Shown: positions 8,152 to 16,128 of the stretch, in pieces
Numbering within the stretch: position 1 is the stretch's first letter
Layout of the letters: the number at the start of each line of letters is the position of its first letter
Origin: Ferruginibacter sp.
Lineage (GTDB): Bacteria > Bacteroidota > Bacteroidia > Chitinophagales > Chitinophagaceae
Reading direction: 5' to 3'
Length of the DNA: 18,628 nt
Assembly: GCA_030831725.1 (NCBI GenBank)
Contig: JAURKN010000028.1
Span: 1-18,628 of the forward strand
Program-made: the position numbers and the translations under genes
The notes under the pieces: model-generated
Seen by the model: the letters and a program-made list of their open reading frames with translations, nothing else
What the model was told of the DNA's origin: nothing
Databases searched by the model: none

Positions 8152-9327
8152 TTATTTATAATCGTTTGATTTTTGAGTTGATGGCTGTTGAACCGTTTTT
8201 TTAAGTGGTGGCGTTTTTTTTGTTTCCACCTTGCTTTTGGTTTTTTCTGTTTTCACATTCGTTTTATTCGAACTTTCTTTCTTGATGACAACAGCAGTAT
8301 TCGATTTGGGTGCCGGGTTGCTTTCGACTTTCGGCGTTGTTGCTGCACCGTTAATTTCAAGATTTTCGCCGGGCATATCATCTCTGGAAAAAGATTCAAG
8401 AATCAGCGATACATCAGTTGTGTTCTTACTGTTGTCCTGAACCATATTTTGAGTGGTATCACCCGACATGCGTTGTGCCATATCTGCCATCGCTTTCAAC
8501 ATGGATATGGTCTTCATCGAATCCGCCATAATCTCTTCTCTTCCTTTTATGGATGCGACAATCTGGTCTTTGAATTGCAGGTTCACTTTTTGATAAGCGT
8601 TCCAGCCACGCAATGGAATCACTTTTTCATAAAACAGTTTCAGCTTTCTGAATTTCTCTTCTTTGTCTGATGCATCACCGAACAAAATTGCCTGTTCTCC
8701 GATTTTAGGAATCAAAATGAAAGTCCTGTCTGGCCTTATGTCTATCTGATCCAACATCGCATACATGAAACTGTCTTTTTGTATAAACAGACTCATCTCC
8801 CCAATTTGCTTCAACAAGTTGCTGTCGGCAGGAATCAACACATTTCCTACTGCGGGAAAACCTGTAAACACCGGAAGTCTAGCAGATTTGTCACCTCGTT
8901 TTGGCAAGATATTCAGCTCATGGTCGATATAAAAAGATGTTCCATTTTGTCTGAACACCCTTGCAACAGGATTTCTCTCTTGAATGTCAGCGATAAGCTT
9001 ATTGTTTTTATCGAAAAACAATTCCGCATTGCTGATCCATGGTTCTGTTTTTAATTTTTTCTCGATGGTCAATAGTGGAAATGTTGAAACCGATTTTCCT
9101 TTGATGTCTTTCCCGGTAAATCCTTGAATGATGGCCACAACATCCTGCACATTCACAAAAAAATGATTGTTCACGCCCGATATGTTTACTTCATACCCAG
9201 AGCACACCTCAGTTGATTTTTTTTGCATGGCGCTCAACAAAAGGAATACGCCTCCGCTGGCAATCAAAGTCCAAAGGACACCGATTCCTATTTTTTTAAA
9301 GGGTATGTTCTTAATGTTGTTCATCAT
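8152..9327 (-). CDS. ftsQ: Cell division protein FtsQ (DivIB-type) with Lys-rich C-terminal tail
   Basis: Bitopic inner-membrane divisome protein that couples the cytoplasmic ring to septal wall synthesis, in other bacteria through FtsB and FtsL. The call rests on architecture and position, since FtsQ sequences diverge strongly. A short basic cytoplasmic N-terminus is followed by one membrane segment (about 14-34). Next come a POTRA-like domain (about 45-118, SGVNNHFFVNVQDVVAIIQ and the typical end DIQERNPVARVF) and a beta domain up to about residue 260 (ending KVNLQFKDQIVASIKG). Residues 330-391 form a low-complexity tail rich in Lys, Thr, Pro and Asn that would lie in the periplasm. E. coli FtsQ (276 residues) lacks such a tail. 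Two ATG codons stand in tandem at the start; I took the first. The gene begins one base after the murC stop, pointing to coupled translation. Confidence 0.9.
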   Translation of the reverse strand: MMNNIKNIPFKKIGIGVLWTLIASGGVFLLLSAMQKKSTEVCSGYEVNISGVNNHFFVNVQDVVAIIQGFTGKDIKGKSVSTFPLLTIEKKLKTEPWISNAELFFDKNNKLIADIQERNPVARVFRQNGTSFYIDHELNILPKRGDKSARLPVFTGFPAVGNVLIPADSNLLKQIGEMSLFIQKDSFMYAMLDQIDIRPDRTFILIPKIGEQAILFGDASDKEEKFRKLKLFYEKVIPLRGWNAYQKVNLQFKDQIVASIKGREEIMADSMKTISMLKAMADMAQRMSGDTTQNMVQDNSKNTTDVSLILESFSRDDMPGENLEINGAATTPKVESNPAPKSNTAVVIKKESSNKTNVKTEKTKSKVETKKTPPLKKTVQQPSTQKSNDYK

Positions 9328-9328
9328 T

Positions 9329-10741
9329 TCAATTCAGTGCGTTTTTAATAGGACCAATCAATGCATCTATGTCACCGGCTCCTGCCATAACCAATAACTC
9401 GAGTTCTTTTTTCTCTTTTTTATTTTTCAAAAGATTTTCCAGTTCGTATTTTTCACAACAGGTGACTTTTTGATTCGACATTTTTTGAGCTAGCATTTCG
9501 CTGTTCACTCCTTCCATGGGTAACTCTCTGGCAGGATAAATGGGAAGCAAAATAACCTCATCGGCATTGCTCAGAGAATCGGAGAATCCATCAGCAAAAT
9601 CTCTTGTCCTTGAGTAGAGATGTGGCTGAAAAACGACGGTCAATTTTCTTTTCGGATGCATTTCCCTTACACCGCCAATCAATGCGTCAAGCTCTTTGGG
9701 ATGATGCGCATAATCATCAATCATCACGGTTTCCTTATTGTTAAAAATATATTCAAACCTTCTTTTTACGCCTTTGAATCCCGCAATGGCTTTTTTTATT
9801 TTGTCTTCATCAATCCCGATTGTAACAGCAACGGCAATTGCTGCGAGTGCATTTTCTAGATTATGGGTTCCTCCCATCGGCAATTGAAAACCTTGCATTT
9901 CTTTGCCATCGATCATCGCATCAAAATGATAAACACCATCAATCACTTCCCATTTTTTAACATGACAATTTGCCTCTTTCTGGTTCAACGCATATGTTTT
10001 CAATCCTTCAGCAGGAAAATAAAATTTTGAAGCCAGGGCATAATTGACCAACAGCATTCCTCCTTTTCTCACTTTTTTACCAAAAGAGATAAACGCTTCG
10101 GTAAATTGCTTTTCATCTCCGTAGATGTCAAGATGGTCGGGATCCATCGCTGTAATGACAGCGATATATGGATCGAGTTTTAAAAAGCTTCTGTCGTATT
10201 CATCCGCTTCTGCGACACACCACATCGGATTGCTGCTCCAATAATTGGATTGATGGTTTGAGGAAATGCCACCCAGAAATGCCGTACAACCAAAACCGCT
10301 GTCCTGTAATATATGCGCGACCATGGTGCTTGTGGTCGTTTTTCCATGTGTACCGGCGATGCAAATGTTTTGATTGGCATTTATGATTGCACCCAGGACC
10401 TCACTTCTTTTGACCATTTGAATCCCTGACTTTTCCAGCTCTACCCATTCTCCAAGATCCTTCGGTATGGCAGGTGTATAAATCACAAACGCGGAATCCG
10501 CATCAAATTGATTGAAATCATCTGTGTAATGGATACACATACCTTCTGATTCCAACTTCTTTGTCAATGGTGTTTCTGTTTTGTCATATCCGCTTACCCG
10601 AACGCCCAAGCTGTTGAAGAACCTGGCCAAGGCACTCATACCGATTCCTCCGATGCCCAGAAAGTACAAGGCATGCCCCTCCCCTCCGTTTTTAGTCAGA
10701 TTTCTGACCCATGACTCGATATGTATTTCCTTTAGACTCAT
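9329..10741 (-). CDS. murC: UDP-N-acetylmuramate--L-alanine ligase MurC
   Basis: Cytoplasmic ATP-dependent ligase that adds L-Ala to UDP-MurNAc, the first amino acid of the murein stem peptide. Its 470 residues show all three Mur ligase domains. The N-terminal UDP-binding Rossmann fold carries LGIGGIGMSALARFF (28-42). The central ATPase domain has the P-loop GTHGKTTT (130-137) and the metal/substrate segment AEADEYDRSFL (177-187), with HNLENA at 293-298. The C-terminal domain has RRFE at 327-330 and DDYAHHP at 342-348. The AEADE and DDYAHHP motifs separate MurC from MurD and MurE. The start ATG overlaps the murG stop by one base (TAATG), which supports this start and suggests translational coupling. 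ftsQ follows after one base. Confidence 0.97.
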   Translation of the reverse strand: MSLKEIHIESWVRNLTKNGGEGHALYFLGIGGIGMSALARFFNSLGVRVSGYDKTETPLTKKLESEGMCIHYTDDFNQFDADSAFVIYTPAIPKDLGEWVELEKSGIQMVKRSEVLGAIINANQNICIAGTHGKTTTSTMVAHILQDSGFGCTAFLGGISSNHQSNYWSSNPMWCVAEADEYDRSFLKLDPYIAVITAMDPDHLDIYGDEKQFTEAFISFGKKVRKGGMLLVNYALASKFYFPAEGLKTYALNQKEANCHVKKWEVIDGVYHFDAMIDGKEMQGFQLPMGGTHNLENALAAIAVAVTIGIDEDKIKKAIAGFKGVKRRFEYIFNNKETVMIDDYAHHPKELDALIGGVREMHPKRKLTVVFQPHLYSRTRDFADGFSDSLSNADEVILLPIYPARELPMEGVNSEMLAQKMSNQKVTCCEKYELENLLKNKKEKKELELLVMAGAGDIDALIGPIKNALN

Positions 10742-11850
10742 TATAATTTTTTCATAATCGCATTGGCGATTCTTTCGTCTGCATCAGCGATTCCGAAAGA
10801 CAAAATTGCTTCTTGCATGTTTTTTCTTTTTTCTTCGTTTTTGACAAGCTCGATGGCCGCGTCAACCAAGATGCTCTCTGTTTTGTTGTCTGCAATCAAA
10901 ACCGCAGCTTTTTTATCTGACAGTTTTTTTGCATTCTCCGTTTGATGATCCTCAGCTGCATCAGGATCTGGAACGAAAATCACCGGCTTGCCCACTACGG
11001 AGAGCTCTGCGACAGACATGGCACCACTTCTGCTGATCACAAGATCTGCCGCGGCATAGGCAACTTCGATGTTGTTGACGAAATCGCTCACCCAAATGCC
11101 TTTTCTGTTTTGACAGCTTTTTTCTGCATTTACAAAAAATGGTTTTCCGGTTTGCCAAATCAGCTGAATGCCCTCTTTTTCCAGTTTGTCCAATCCGGAG
11201 ACGAGTGCTTTGTTTATACTCAATGCTCCCAAGCTTCCACCTACACTGAATATCACTTTTTTGAATGGGTCCAGACCAAATTGACGAATCGCATTTTCCC
11301 TGCTTTGTGATTGACTCATGATGGAATGACGAACCGGATTTCCTGTCACCTCAATCTTATTTGCCGGGAAGAATTTTTCCATTCCATCTGAAGCGGTAAA
11401 AACAGCGGTCGCTTTTTTTGCCAGCATGATATTGGATTTCCCTGCAAAAGAATTGGCTTCATGAATGAATGTGGGAATGCCTTTTGACTGAGCATACCTC
11501 AACACCGGAAAACTTGAATAGCCGCCAACTCCGATAACCGCATCAGGTTTGAACCTTTTTACGATTGACGCCGTTTCAAAAAAACTTTTGATCAGCTTGA
11601 ACGGCAAACCGATATTTTTCATCAAAGAACTTCTGTTGAATCCCGCTATGGTCAATCCTTCGATTTCATAGCCGGCTTGTGGTACTTTTTCCATCTCCAT
11701 TTTTCCTTTCGCACCCACAAAAAGAAAAACCGAATCGGGCATTTTTTTCTTCAATGCGTTTGCAATCGCAATCGCAGGAAATATGTGCCCACCTGTTCCT
11801 CCACCGGCTATCATGAATCTTTTGGGTCTGTTATGTTCCATATGCTTCAT
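10741..11850 (-). CDS. murG: Lipid II synthase MurG (UDP-GlcNAc transferase)
   Basis: Peripheral membrane GT28 glycosyltransferase that moves GlcNAc from UDP-GlcNAc onto lipid I to make lipid II on the cytoplasmic face. The 369-residue protein has the two-Rossmann-domain layout. The Gly-rich loop GGGTGGH is at 16-22 and GVGGYSS at about 107-113, with HEANSFAGKSN (130-140) corresponding to the family HEQN segment. The second Gly-rich loop GGSLGA is at 204-209, and the donor-binding SRSGAMSVAEL at 273-283 with DHQTENA at 301-307. The first ATG overlaps the ftsW stop as ATGA (4 bases), which favours it over the Met three codons later. The 3' end overlaps murC by one base, so ftsW, murG and murC look translationally coupled. 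Confidence 0.97.
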   Translation of the reverse strand: MKHMEHNRPKRFMIAGGGTGGHIFPAIAIANALKKKMPDSVFLFVGAKGKMEMEKVPQAGYEIEGLTIAGFNRSSLMKNIGLPFKLIKSFFETASIVKRFKPDAVIGVGGYSSFPVLRYAQSKGIPTFIHEANSFAGKSNIMLAKKATAVFTASDGMEKFFPANKIEVTGNPVRHSIMSQSQSRENAIRQFGLDPFKKVIFSVGGSLGALSINKALVSGLDKLEKEGIQLIWQTGKPFFVNAEKSCQNRKGIWVSDFVNNIEVAYAAADLVISRSGAMSVAELSVVGKPVIFVPDPDAAEDHQTENAKKLSDKKAAVLIADNKTESILVDAAIELVKNEEKRKNMQEAILSFGIADADERIANAIMKKL

Positions 11851-13175
11851 GATGCCGCTATCTCGGCAGATTCTTTTTCTTTTTGTTCATTCAAAACACT
11901 TTCACCCTCTAGCTGCTCAACATTTCTGGCAACACTCAATATGATACCGATTGCCATACAGGTAAACCATAAACTTGATCCTCCCATACTCACCAATGGC
12001 AATGTGACACCAGTATTGGGAAGTACACTCACATTCACTCCCATGTTTGCCACGGCCTGTATCACCAAAGTGAAACTTAATGCCAAAGCGAGAAAAGCGC
12101 CAAATGCGAAAGGACATTTCTTATACAGCCTTATGCACCTGAATAAAAAAACCATATAAATCAGCATCATCACTGCCGCTCCAACAAAACCGTATTCCTC
12201 TATGATGATGGCATAAATGAAATCACTGTAACAATGTGGAAGAAAGTTTCGTTGCACACTGTTTCCTGGTCCACGTCCAAACCAACCGCCGTTTGCAATG
12301 GCGATTTTTGCCTGGTTGTTCTGATATAATTTTTCATTATCGTCTTCTTTCTTGCTGAACAGAAAAGTCTGAATCCTTCCTGTCCAAGTTGGAACCCTTC
12401 CTTTATTGATGATCTCAGGCAACTTGGTCGCCTTGCCGGTATTTTTGTCGTAGTGCGTCACGGCAAGCATCACCAGTAATGCCACAGGAATCATAGCCAG
12501 ACCGATAACGGATAAAATATGTCTGGTTCTTACTCTGCCGATGAACATCAGCAAAATGCTTGTTCCAAAAATCAACAAAGAGGTAGACAGATTGGCAGGT
12601 GCTATCAGCGCACAGATCAACAAAACAGGAGCGATGATTGGTAGAAATCCTTTTTTAAAATCTTTGATAACATCCTGCTTTTTGCTCAATTGTCTGCTGA
12701 GATACATGAATAAAGCAAGCTTTGCCAAATCCGATGTCTGGAAAGTCATGTTGATGACCGGGAGTCTGATCCAACGACTACCAGCATTCAACTGAACACC
12801 AAAGAACAAGGTATAGATCAACAAAGGAATGGAAATGATAAAAAAGAGAAGAGCCAATCTGGAATAGAATGTATAGTTGATTCTATGGAAAAAGTAAATC
12901 AGCAACAGTCCTATTACGATAAAGGTGAACTGTTTGAACAGGTAACTTTCTGTGCTTTTGCTCATCCTATAAGCCAATGATCCTGTACTGCTGTACACCA
13001 AAAGCAAACTCGCCAAAGTCAGCATCAAAACAATTGCCCAAATAACCCTATCACCTCTGGTTTTCACAACCAGACTTCCACCTACTTCAGAAATATTTCT
13101 GAAAGGAGATGGTGAAACATCCGGGCTTGACTGATTTCGGTCAAAAATAGATTTGATATGGTTGAAAATGCTCAT
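11847..13175 (-). CDS. ftsW: Septal peptidoglycan polymerase FtsW (SEDS family)
   Basis: Polytopic SEDS-family glycosyltransferase that polymerises lipid II at the septum together with the FtsI transpeptidase. The 442-residue protein has a soluble N-terminus of about 42 residues and then about ten hydrophobic segments. SEDS motifs seen are NAGSRWIRLP (130-139), GRGPGNSVQ (300-308), YSDFIYAIIIEEYG (316-329) and PNTGVTLPLVSMGGSS (386-401). Asp318 in YSDFIY aligns with the catalytic Asp of the family. The usual LPEAHTD is here LPHCYSD. An extracytoplasmic loop of about 50 residues (240-290) precedes the GRGPG motif. Location between murD (6-base gap) and murG (4-base overlap) argues for FtsW rather than its elongation homologue RodA. 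Confidence 0.95.
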   Translation of the reverse strand: MSIFNHIKSIFDRNQSSPDVSPSPFRNISEVGGSLVVKTRGDRVIWAIVLMLTLASLLLVYSSTGSLAYRMSKSTESYLFKQFTFIVIGLLLIYFFHRINYTFYSRLALLFFIISIPLLIYTLFFGVQLNAGSRWIRLPVINMTFQTSDLAKLALFMYLSRQLSKKQDVIKDFKKGFLPIIAPVLLICALIAPANLSTSLLIFGTSILLMFIGRVRTRHILSVIGLAMIPVALLVMLAVTHYDKNTGKATKLPEIINKGRVPTWTGRIQTFLFSKKEDDNEKLYQNNQAKIAIANGGWFGRGPGNSVQRNFLPHCYSDFIYAIIIEEYGFVGAAVMMLIYMVFLFRCIRLYKKCPFAFGAFLALALSFTLVIQAVANMGVNVSVLPNTGVTLPLVSMGGSSLWFTCMAIGIILSVARNVEQLEGESVLNEQKEKESAEIAAS

Positions 13176-13181
13176 TGTTTA

Positions 13182-14522
13182 TTATAGTGCTCTTACTGCC
13201 GCTTTAAATTGATTTCCACGGTCTTCATAATTTTTAAACAAATCAAAACTGGCACAAGCCGGACTCAACAGAACCACTTCTCCTTTGTTTGCGATTTGAA
13301 ATGCTGCCGAAGCTGCGTCCGCCGCAGTTTTGGTATCATAAATCAATGGGACCATCTCTCCGAAAGCATCATGAATTTTTTGATTGTCCGTTCCCAGGCA
13401 TACAATGGCTTTCACCTTCTCTTCCACCAAGGGCTTAAGCAAATCATAATCGTTTCCTTTATCCACGCCACCTAAAATCAGAATAACAGGTTTGGTCATG
13501 CTCTCCAATGCGAACCAGGTGCTGTTTACGTTGGTGGCTTTGCTGTCGTTAATGAAATCAATTCCTTTCAGGGTAAGCACTTTTTCCATCCTGTGCTCCA
13601 GACTTTCGAAGGTTTGCAACGCCTCTCTGATTTTCTCTTTTCGTATATCCATTGCTGTTGCTGCCATGCTCGCCGCCATGGTGTTGTATTGGTTATGCTT
13701 ACCTTTCAATGCGAAATCTTCGACACTCATTTGCATTTCCTCGGATTTCCATTTTAAATGCATCATGGCATTGGTCAGATAAGCGCCTTGGGGGAGTTCT
13801 TTTCTCATAGTGACTGGTACTTGGTTTGATTTAATGGGGTATTGGCTAAGATTTTTATTGGTGTTTTCATCATCCAGATTATAAATGAACACATCTTCAG
13901 AAGATTGATTCATCGTGATCCGGAACTTGCTTTTTATATAATTCTCCAATTTGTATTCATATCGGTCGAGGTGATCTTCCGTAATGTTGGTCAGGATGGC
14001 GATATCGGGTTTAAAGGTTTGGATATCGTCCAGCTGAAATGAACTTACTTCCACGACATATACCGAAGCGGGAGATGTGGCTATCTGTCTTGCGAAAGAA
14101 TAACCTATGTTTCCGACAAGGGCGCAGTCCAAACCCGCATGTTTGAAAATATGATATGTCAATGCGGTTGTGGTTGTTTTTCCATTGCTGCCTGTTATGG
14201 CAACAACTTTGCTACCTCCTGAATATCGATATGCAAATTCAATCTCACTTAAAACAGGGATTCCATTGCTCCGGATTTTTTTGATGATCTCCGCTTTTTC
14301 AGGAATACCCGGACTTTTAATCACTTCATCGGCATTCATGATTTTCCCGTCGTCATGTCCTCCTTCTTCAAAACCGATCTGTGCATCGGAAAGTTCTTTT
14401 CTGAATGATTCCTTTATGTTGCCGCCATCGCTGACAAATACATCATAGCCATACTTTCTGGCCAGCAGTGCTGCTCCGATTCCGCTTTCTCCGGCACCCA
14501 GAATGACAATACGTTTGTTCAT
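13182..14522 (-). CDS. murD: UDP-N-acetylmuramoyl-L-alanine--D-glutamate ligase MurD
   Basis: Cytoplasmic ATP-dependent ligase adding D-Glu to UDP-MurNAc-L-Ala. I chose the ATG at 14522 (446 residues). The frame also allows a TTG four codons upstream at 14534, but MNKRIVILGAGESGIG is the natural family N-terminus and no ribosome-binding sequence favours the TTG. Seen are the N-terminal nucleotide fold (VILGAGESGIGAA), SPGIP at about 70-74, and the P-loop GSNGKTTT (111-118). The central segment EVSSFQLDDI, typical of MurD, and ILTNITEDHLDRY follow, then the C-terminal domain with FINDSKATN, LILGGVDKG and LLSPACASFDLFKNYEDRG, which is highly characteristic of MurD. ftsW begins 6 bases after its stop. 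Upstream is an unusually wide 286-base gap to mraY, so murD may be the first gene of a separately transcribed or processed segment. Confidence 0.96.
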   Translation of the reverse strand: MNKRIVILGAGESGIGAALLARKYGYDVFVSDGGNIKESFRKELSDAQIGFEEGGHDDGKIMNADEVIKSPGIPEKAEIIKKIRSNGIPVLSEIEFAYRYSGGSKVVAITGSNGKTTTTALTYHIFKHAGLDCALVGNIGYSFARQIATSPASVYVVEVSSFQLDDIQTFKPDIAILTNITEDHLDRYEYKLENYIKSKFRITMNQSSEDVFIYNLDDENTNKNLSQYPIKSNQVPVTMRKELPQGAYLTNAMMHLKWKSEEMQMSVEDFALKGKHNQYNTMAASMAATAMDIRKEKIREALQTFESLEHRMEKVLTLKGIDFINDSKATNVNSTWFALESMTKPVILILGGVDKGNDYDLLKPLVEEKVKAIVCLGTDNQKIHDAFGEMVPLIYDTKTAADAASAAFQIANKGEVVLLSPACASFDLFKNYEDRGNQFKAAVRAL

Positions 14523-14808
14523 GAACAATGACAAGGGTTAAAAAATAAGTACGGATCAAAAAACAATCCTGTAAAAGGGTTGCAGGTTTTCAGAGAAACG
14601 GGTTAGTAATTCAATGGTTAGACAGATATCTTTCCTGATAAGGATGTCCTAAGACGTTCCTTTTTTCTGGTTGGATGTTCTGTTTTTCTGTATCCTAAAC
14701 CTCACTTGCGGTGAGGGATGAATGGTCTACAAAAAATGGTTCTTCAAAAGCATCGAATTTAATGGGTAGTACATTTTCAAGAGGTAGGGGATTATGAAAC
14801 GATATGGA
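14523..14808. other. Intergenic gap between mraY and murD with a small hairpin
   Basis: In a cluster where the other nearby gaps are 15 bases or less, these 286 bases hold no gene that I can recognise. The longest open frames in them are about 15 codons and have stops in all frames. The only clear structure is a 6-bp inverted repeat near the middle. I saw no exact TAnnTTTG promoter box on the - strand. It may hold a weak internal promoter, an RNA processing site or the remains of a lost gene; the sequence does not decide. Confidence 0.6.
14700..14716. repeat. Inverted repeat (6-bp stem, 5-base loop) in the mraY-murD gap
   Basis: CCTCAC (14700-14705) and GTGAGG (14711-14716) are perfectly complementary around the loop TTGCG. 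Neither strand has a T run directly after the stem, so it does not look like an intrinsic terminator. It could be an RNA stem-loop affecting mRNA stability or a short operator, or may have arisen by chance. Confidence 0.5.
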
Positions 14809-16113
14809 TTATCTAAGTTTAAGGGTTACGATTGCCATGGTCACACTCAAAATCGTCACAATCCAAAATCTCACGGCAATCTTACTTTCATGAAAACCTT
14901 TTTTCTGATAATGGTGATGCAACGGACTCATCAAAAACACTCTTCTTCCTTCACCATATTTCTTTTTCGTGTATTTGAAATAACTCACCTGTATCATCAC
15001 ACTCAAATTCTCCACCAGAAATACCAGACAGAAAATTGGAATCAATAATTCTTTTCTCACAATGATGGCAAGTGCGGCGATGATTCCACCCAGAGCCAGG
15101 CTACCGGTATCTCCCATGAAAACCTGTGCCGGATATGCGTTGTACCATAAAAATCCGATGCATGACCCAACAAATGCGGCAATGAAAATCGAAAGTTCTC
15201 CGAGGTTCGGGATATACATGATGTTCAGGTATTCCGCGAATTTGATATTTCCGCTCACGTAAGCGAAAATGCCCAAACAAATTCCTATCAAGGCGCTCAC
15301 ACCTGTAGCCAAACCATCCAGGCCATCCGTGATATTCGCTCCGTTGCTTACAGCTGTCACGATGAAAATCACGATCAATATGTAAACCAAATAAGTATAT
15401 TCAGCCATTGATTCCGGCAATAGTTTGGCATAATTGAACTCATGTCCTTTTACAAATGGTATGGTAGTGATTACGGTTTTCGCATCCGTGAACACTCGAA
15501 CCTTACCATCAACCATCACACTGTCGTATTTCACTTTTTTTCCTGAACTATTTTCTGCTACAACATTGCCTGCACCTGTTCTCACTACTTCCCTTTTCAC
15601 TACCACGTTCGGATTAAAATAAAGCGTTACCCCAACAATCAATCCGAGCATTACCTGTCCTACAATCTTAAATCTGCCCGCCAAGCCATCCGCATCGGAT
15701 TTTTTATATTCCAATCCTTTTTGCTTTGCCATTCTCTTGGCTCTGATTTTCAAGTAATCATCCAAAAAGCCGATAGCACCAAGCCAAACCGTACTCAACA
15801 ACATCAATCTGATATATACTTTATCCAGATTGGCAAAAAGCAGCGTAGGAATAAGTATAGATAGTATGATGATCAAACCGCCCATGGTTGGAGTTCCTTT
15901 TTTCTGTTGTTCGCCTTCCAAACCAAGATCTCTAACGGACTCTCCCAATTGTTTCCTTTGCAGAAAGGAGATGATTTTTTTTCCAAAAACTGTCGAAATG
16001 ATCAAAGAAAGAATCAAAGCCAGCATCACCCTGAAAGTGATAAACTGAAACACTCCTCCTCCCGGAATCCGATAGTCTTGTTTTGAAAACCAATCAAACA
16101 AATGATAGAGCAT
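14809..16113 (-). CDS. mraY: Phospho-N-acetylmuramoyl-pentapeptide transferase MraY
   Basis: Integral membrane enzyme that transfers phospho-MurNAc-pentapeptide to undecaprenyl phosphate, producing lipid I. Catalytic landmarks are all present: GTPTMGG (73-79), GFLDDYLK with the Asp pair 118-119, NGANITDGLDGLATG (257-271) with Asp263 and Asp266, GDTGSLALGG with Asp335, and the PLHHHYQKKG triple-His loop (His399-401). About ten membrane segments are visible. At 434 residues it exceeds E. coli MraY (360) chiefly because of an insertion of about 70 residues (168-236), polar and predicted beta-rich, on the periplasmic side before the NITDGLDG loop. Longer MraY proteins of this kind are usual in Bacteroidota. 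It lies directly after murE (15-base gap); in many other bacteria murF would sit between them. Confidence 0.97.
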   Translation of the reverse strand: MLYHLFDWFSKQDYRIPGGGVFQFITFRVMLALILSLIISTVFGKKIISFLQRKQLGESVRDLGLEGEQQKKGTPTMGGLIIILSILIPTLLFANLDKVYIRLMLLSTVWLGAIGFLDDYLKIRAKRMAKQKGLEYKKSDADGLAGRFKIVGQVMLGLIVGVTLYFNPNVVVKREVVRTGAGNVVAENSSGKKVKYDSVMVDGKVRVFTDAKTVITTIPFVKGHEFNYAKLLPESMAEYTYLVYILIVIFIVTAVSNGANITDGLDGLATGVSALIGICLGIFAYVSGNIKFAEYLNIMYIPNLGELSIFIAAFVGSCIGFLWYNAYPAQVFMGDTGSLALGGIIAALAIIVRKELLIPIFCLVFLVENLSVMIQVSYFKYTKKKYGEGRRVFLMSPLHHHYQKKGFHESKIAVRFWIVTILSVTMAIVTLKLR

Positions 16114-16128
16114 CGCTTTGCTGTTTCT

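Noticed and set aside
14523..14534. TTG at 14534 as the murD start
   Set aside because: The extra four residues precede the natural MNKRIVILGAGESG beginning, and an ATG is available at 14522.
14700..14716. Hairpin in the mraY-murD gap as a transcription terminator
   Set aside because: The stem is only 6 bp and neither strand has a T run after it. A terminator here would also cut off essential genes downstream.
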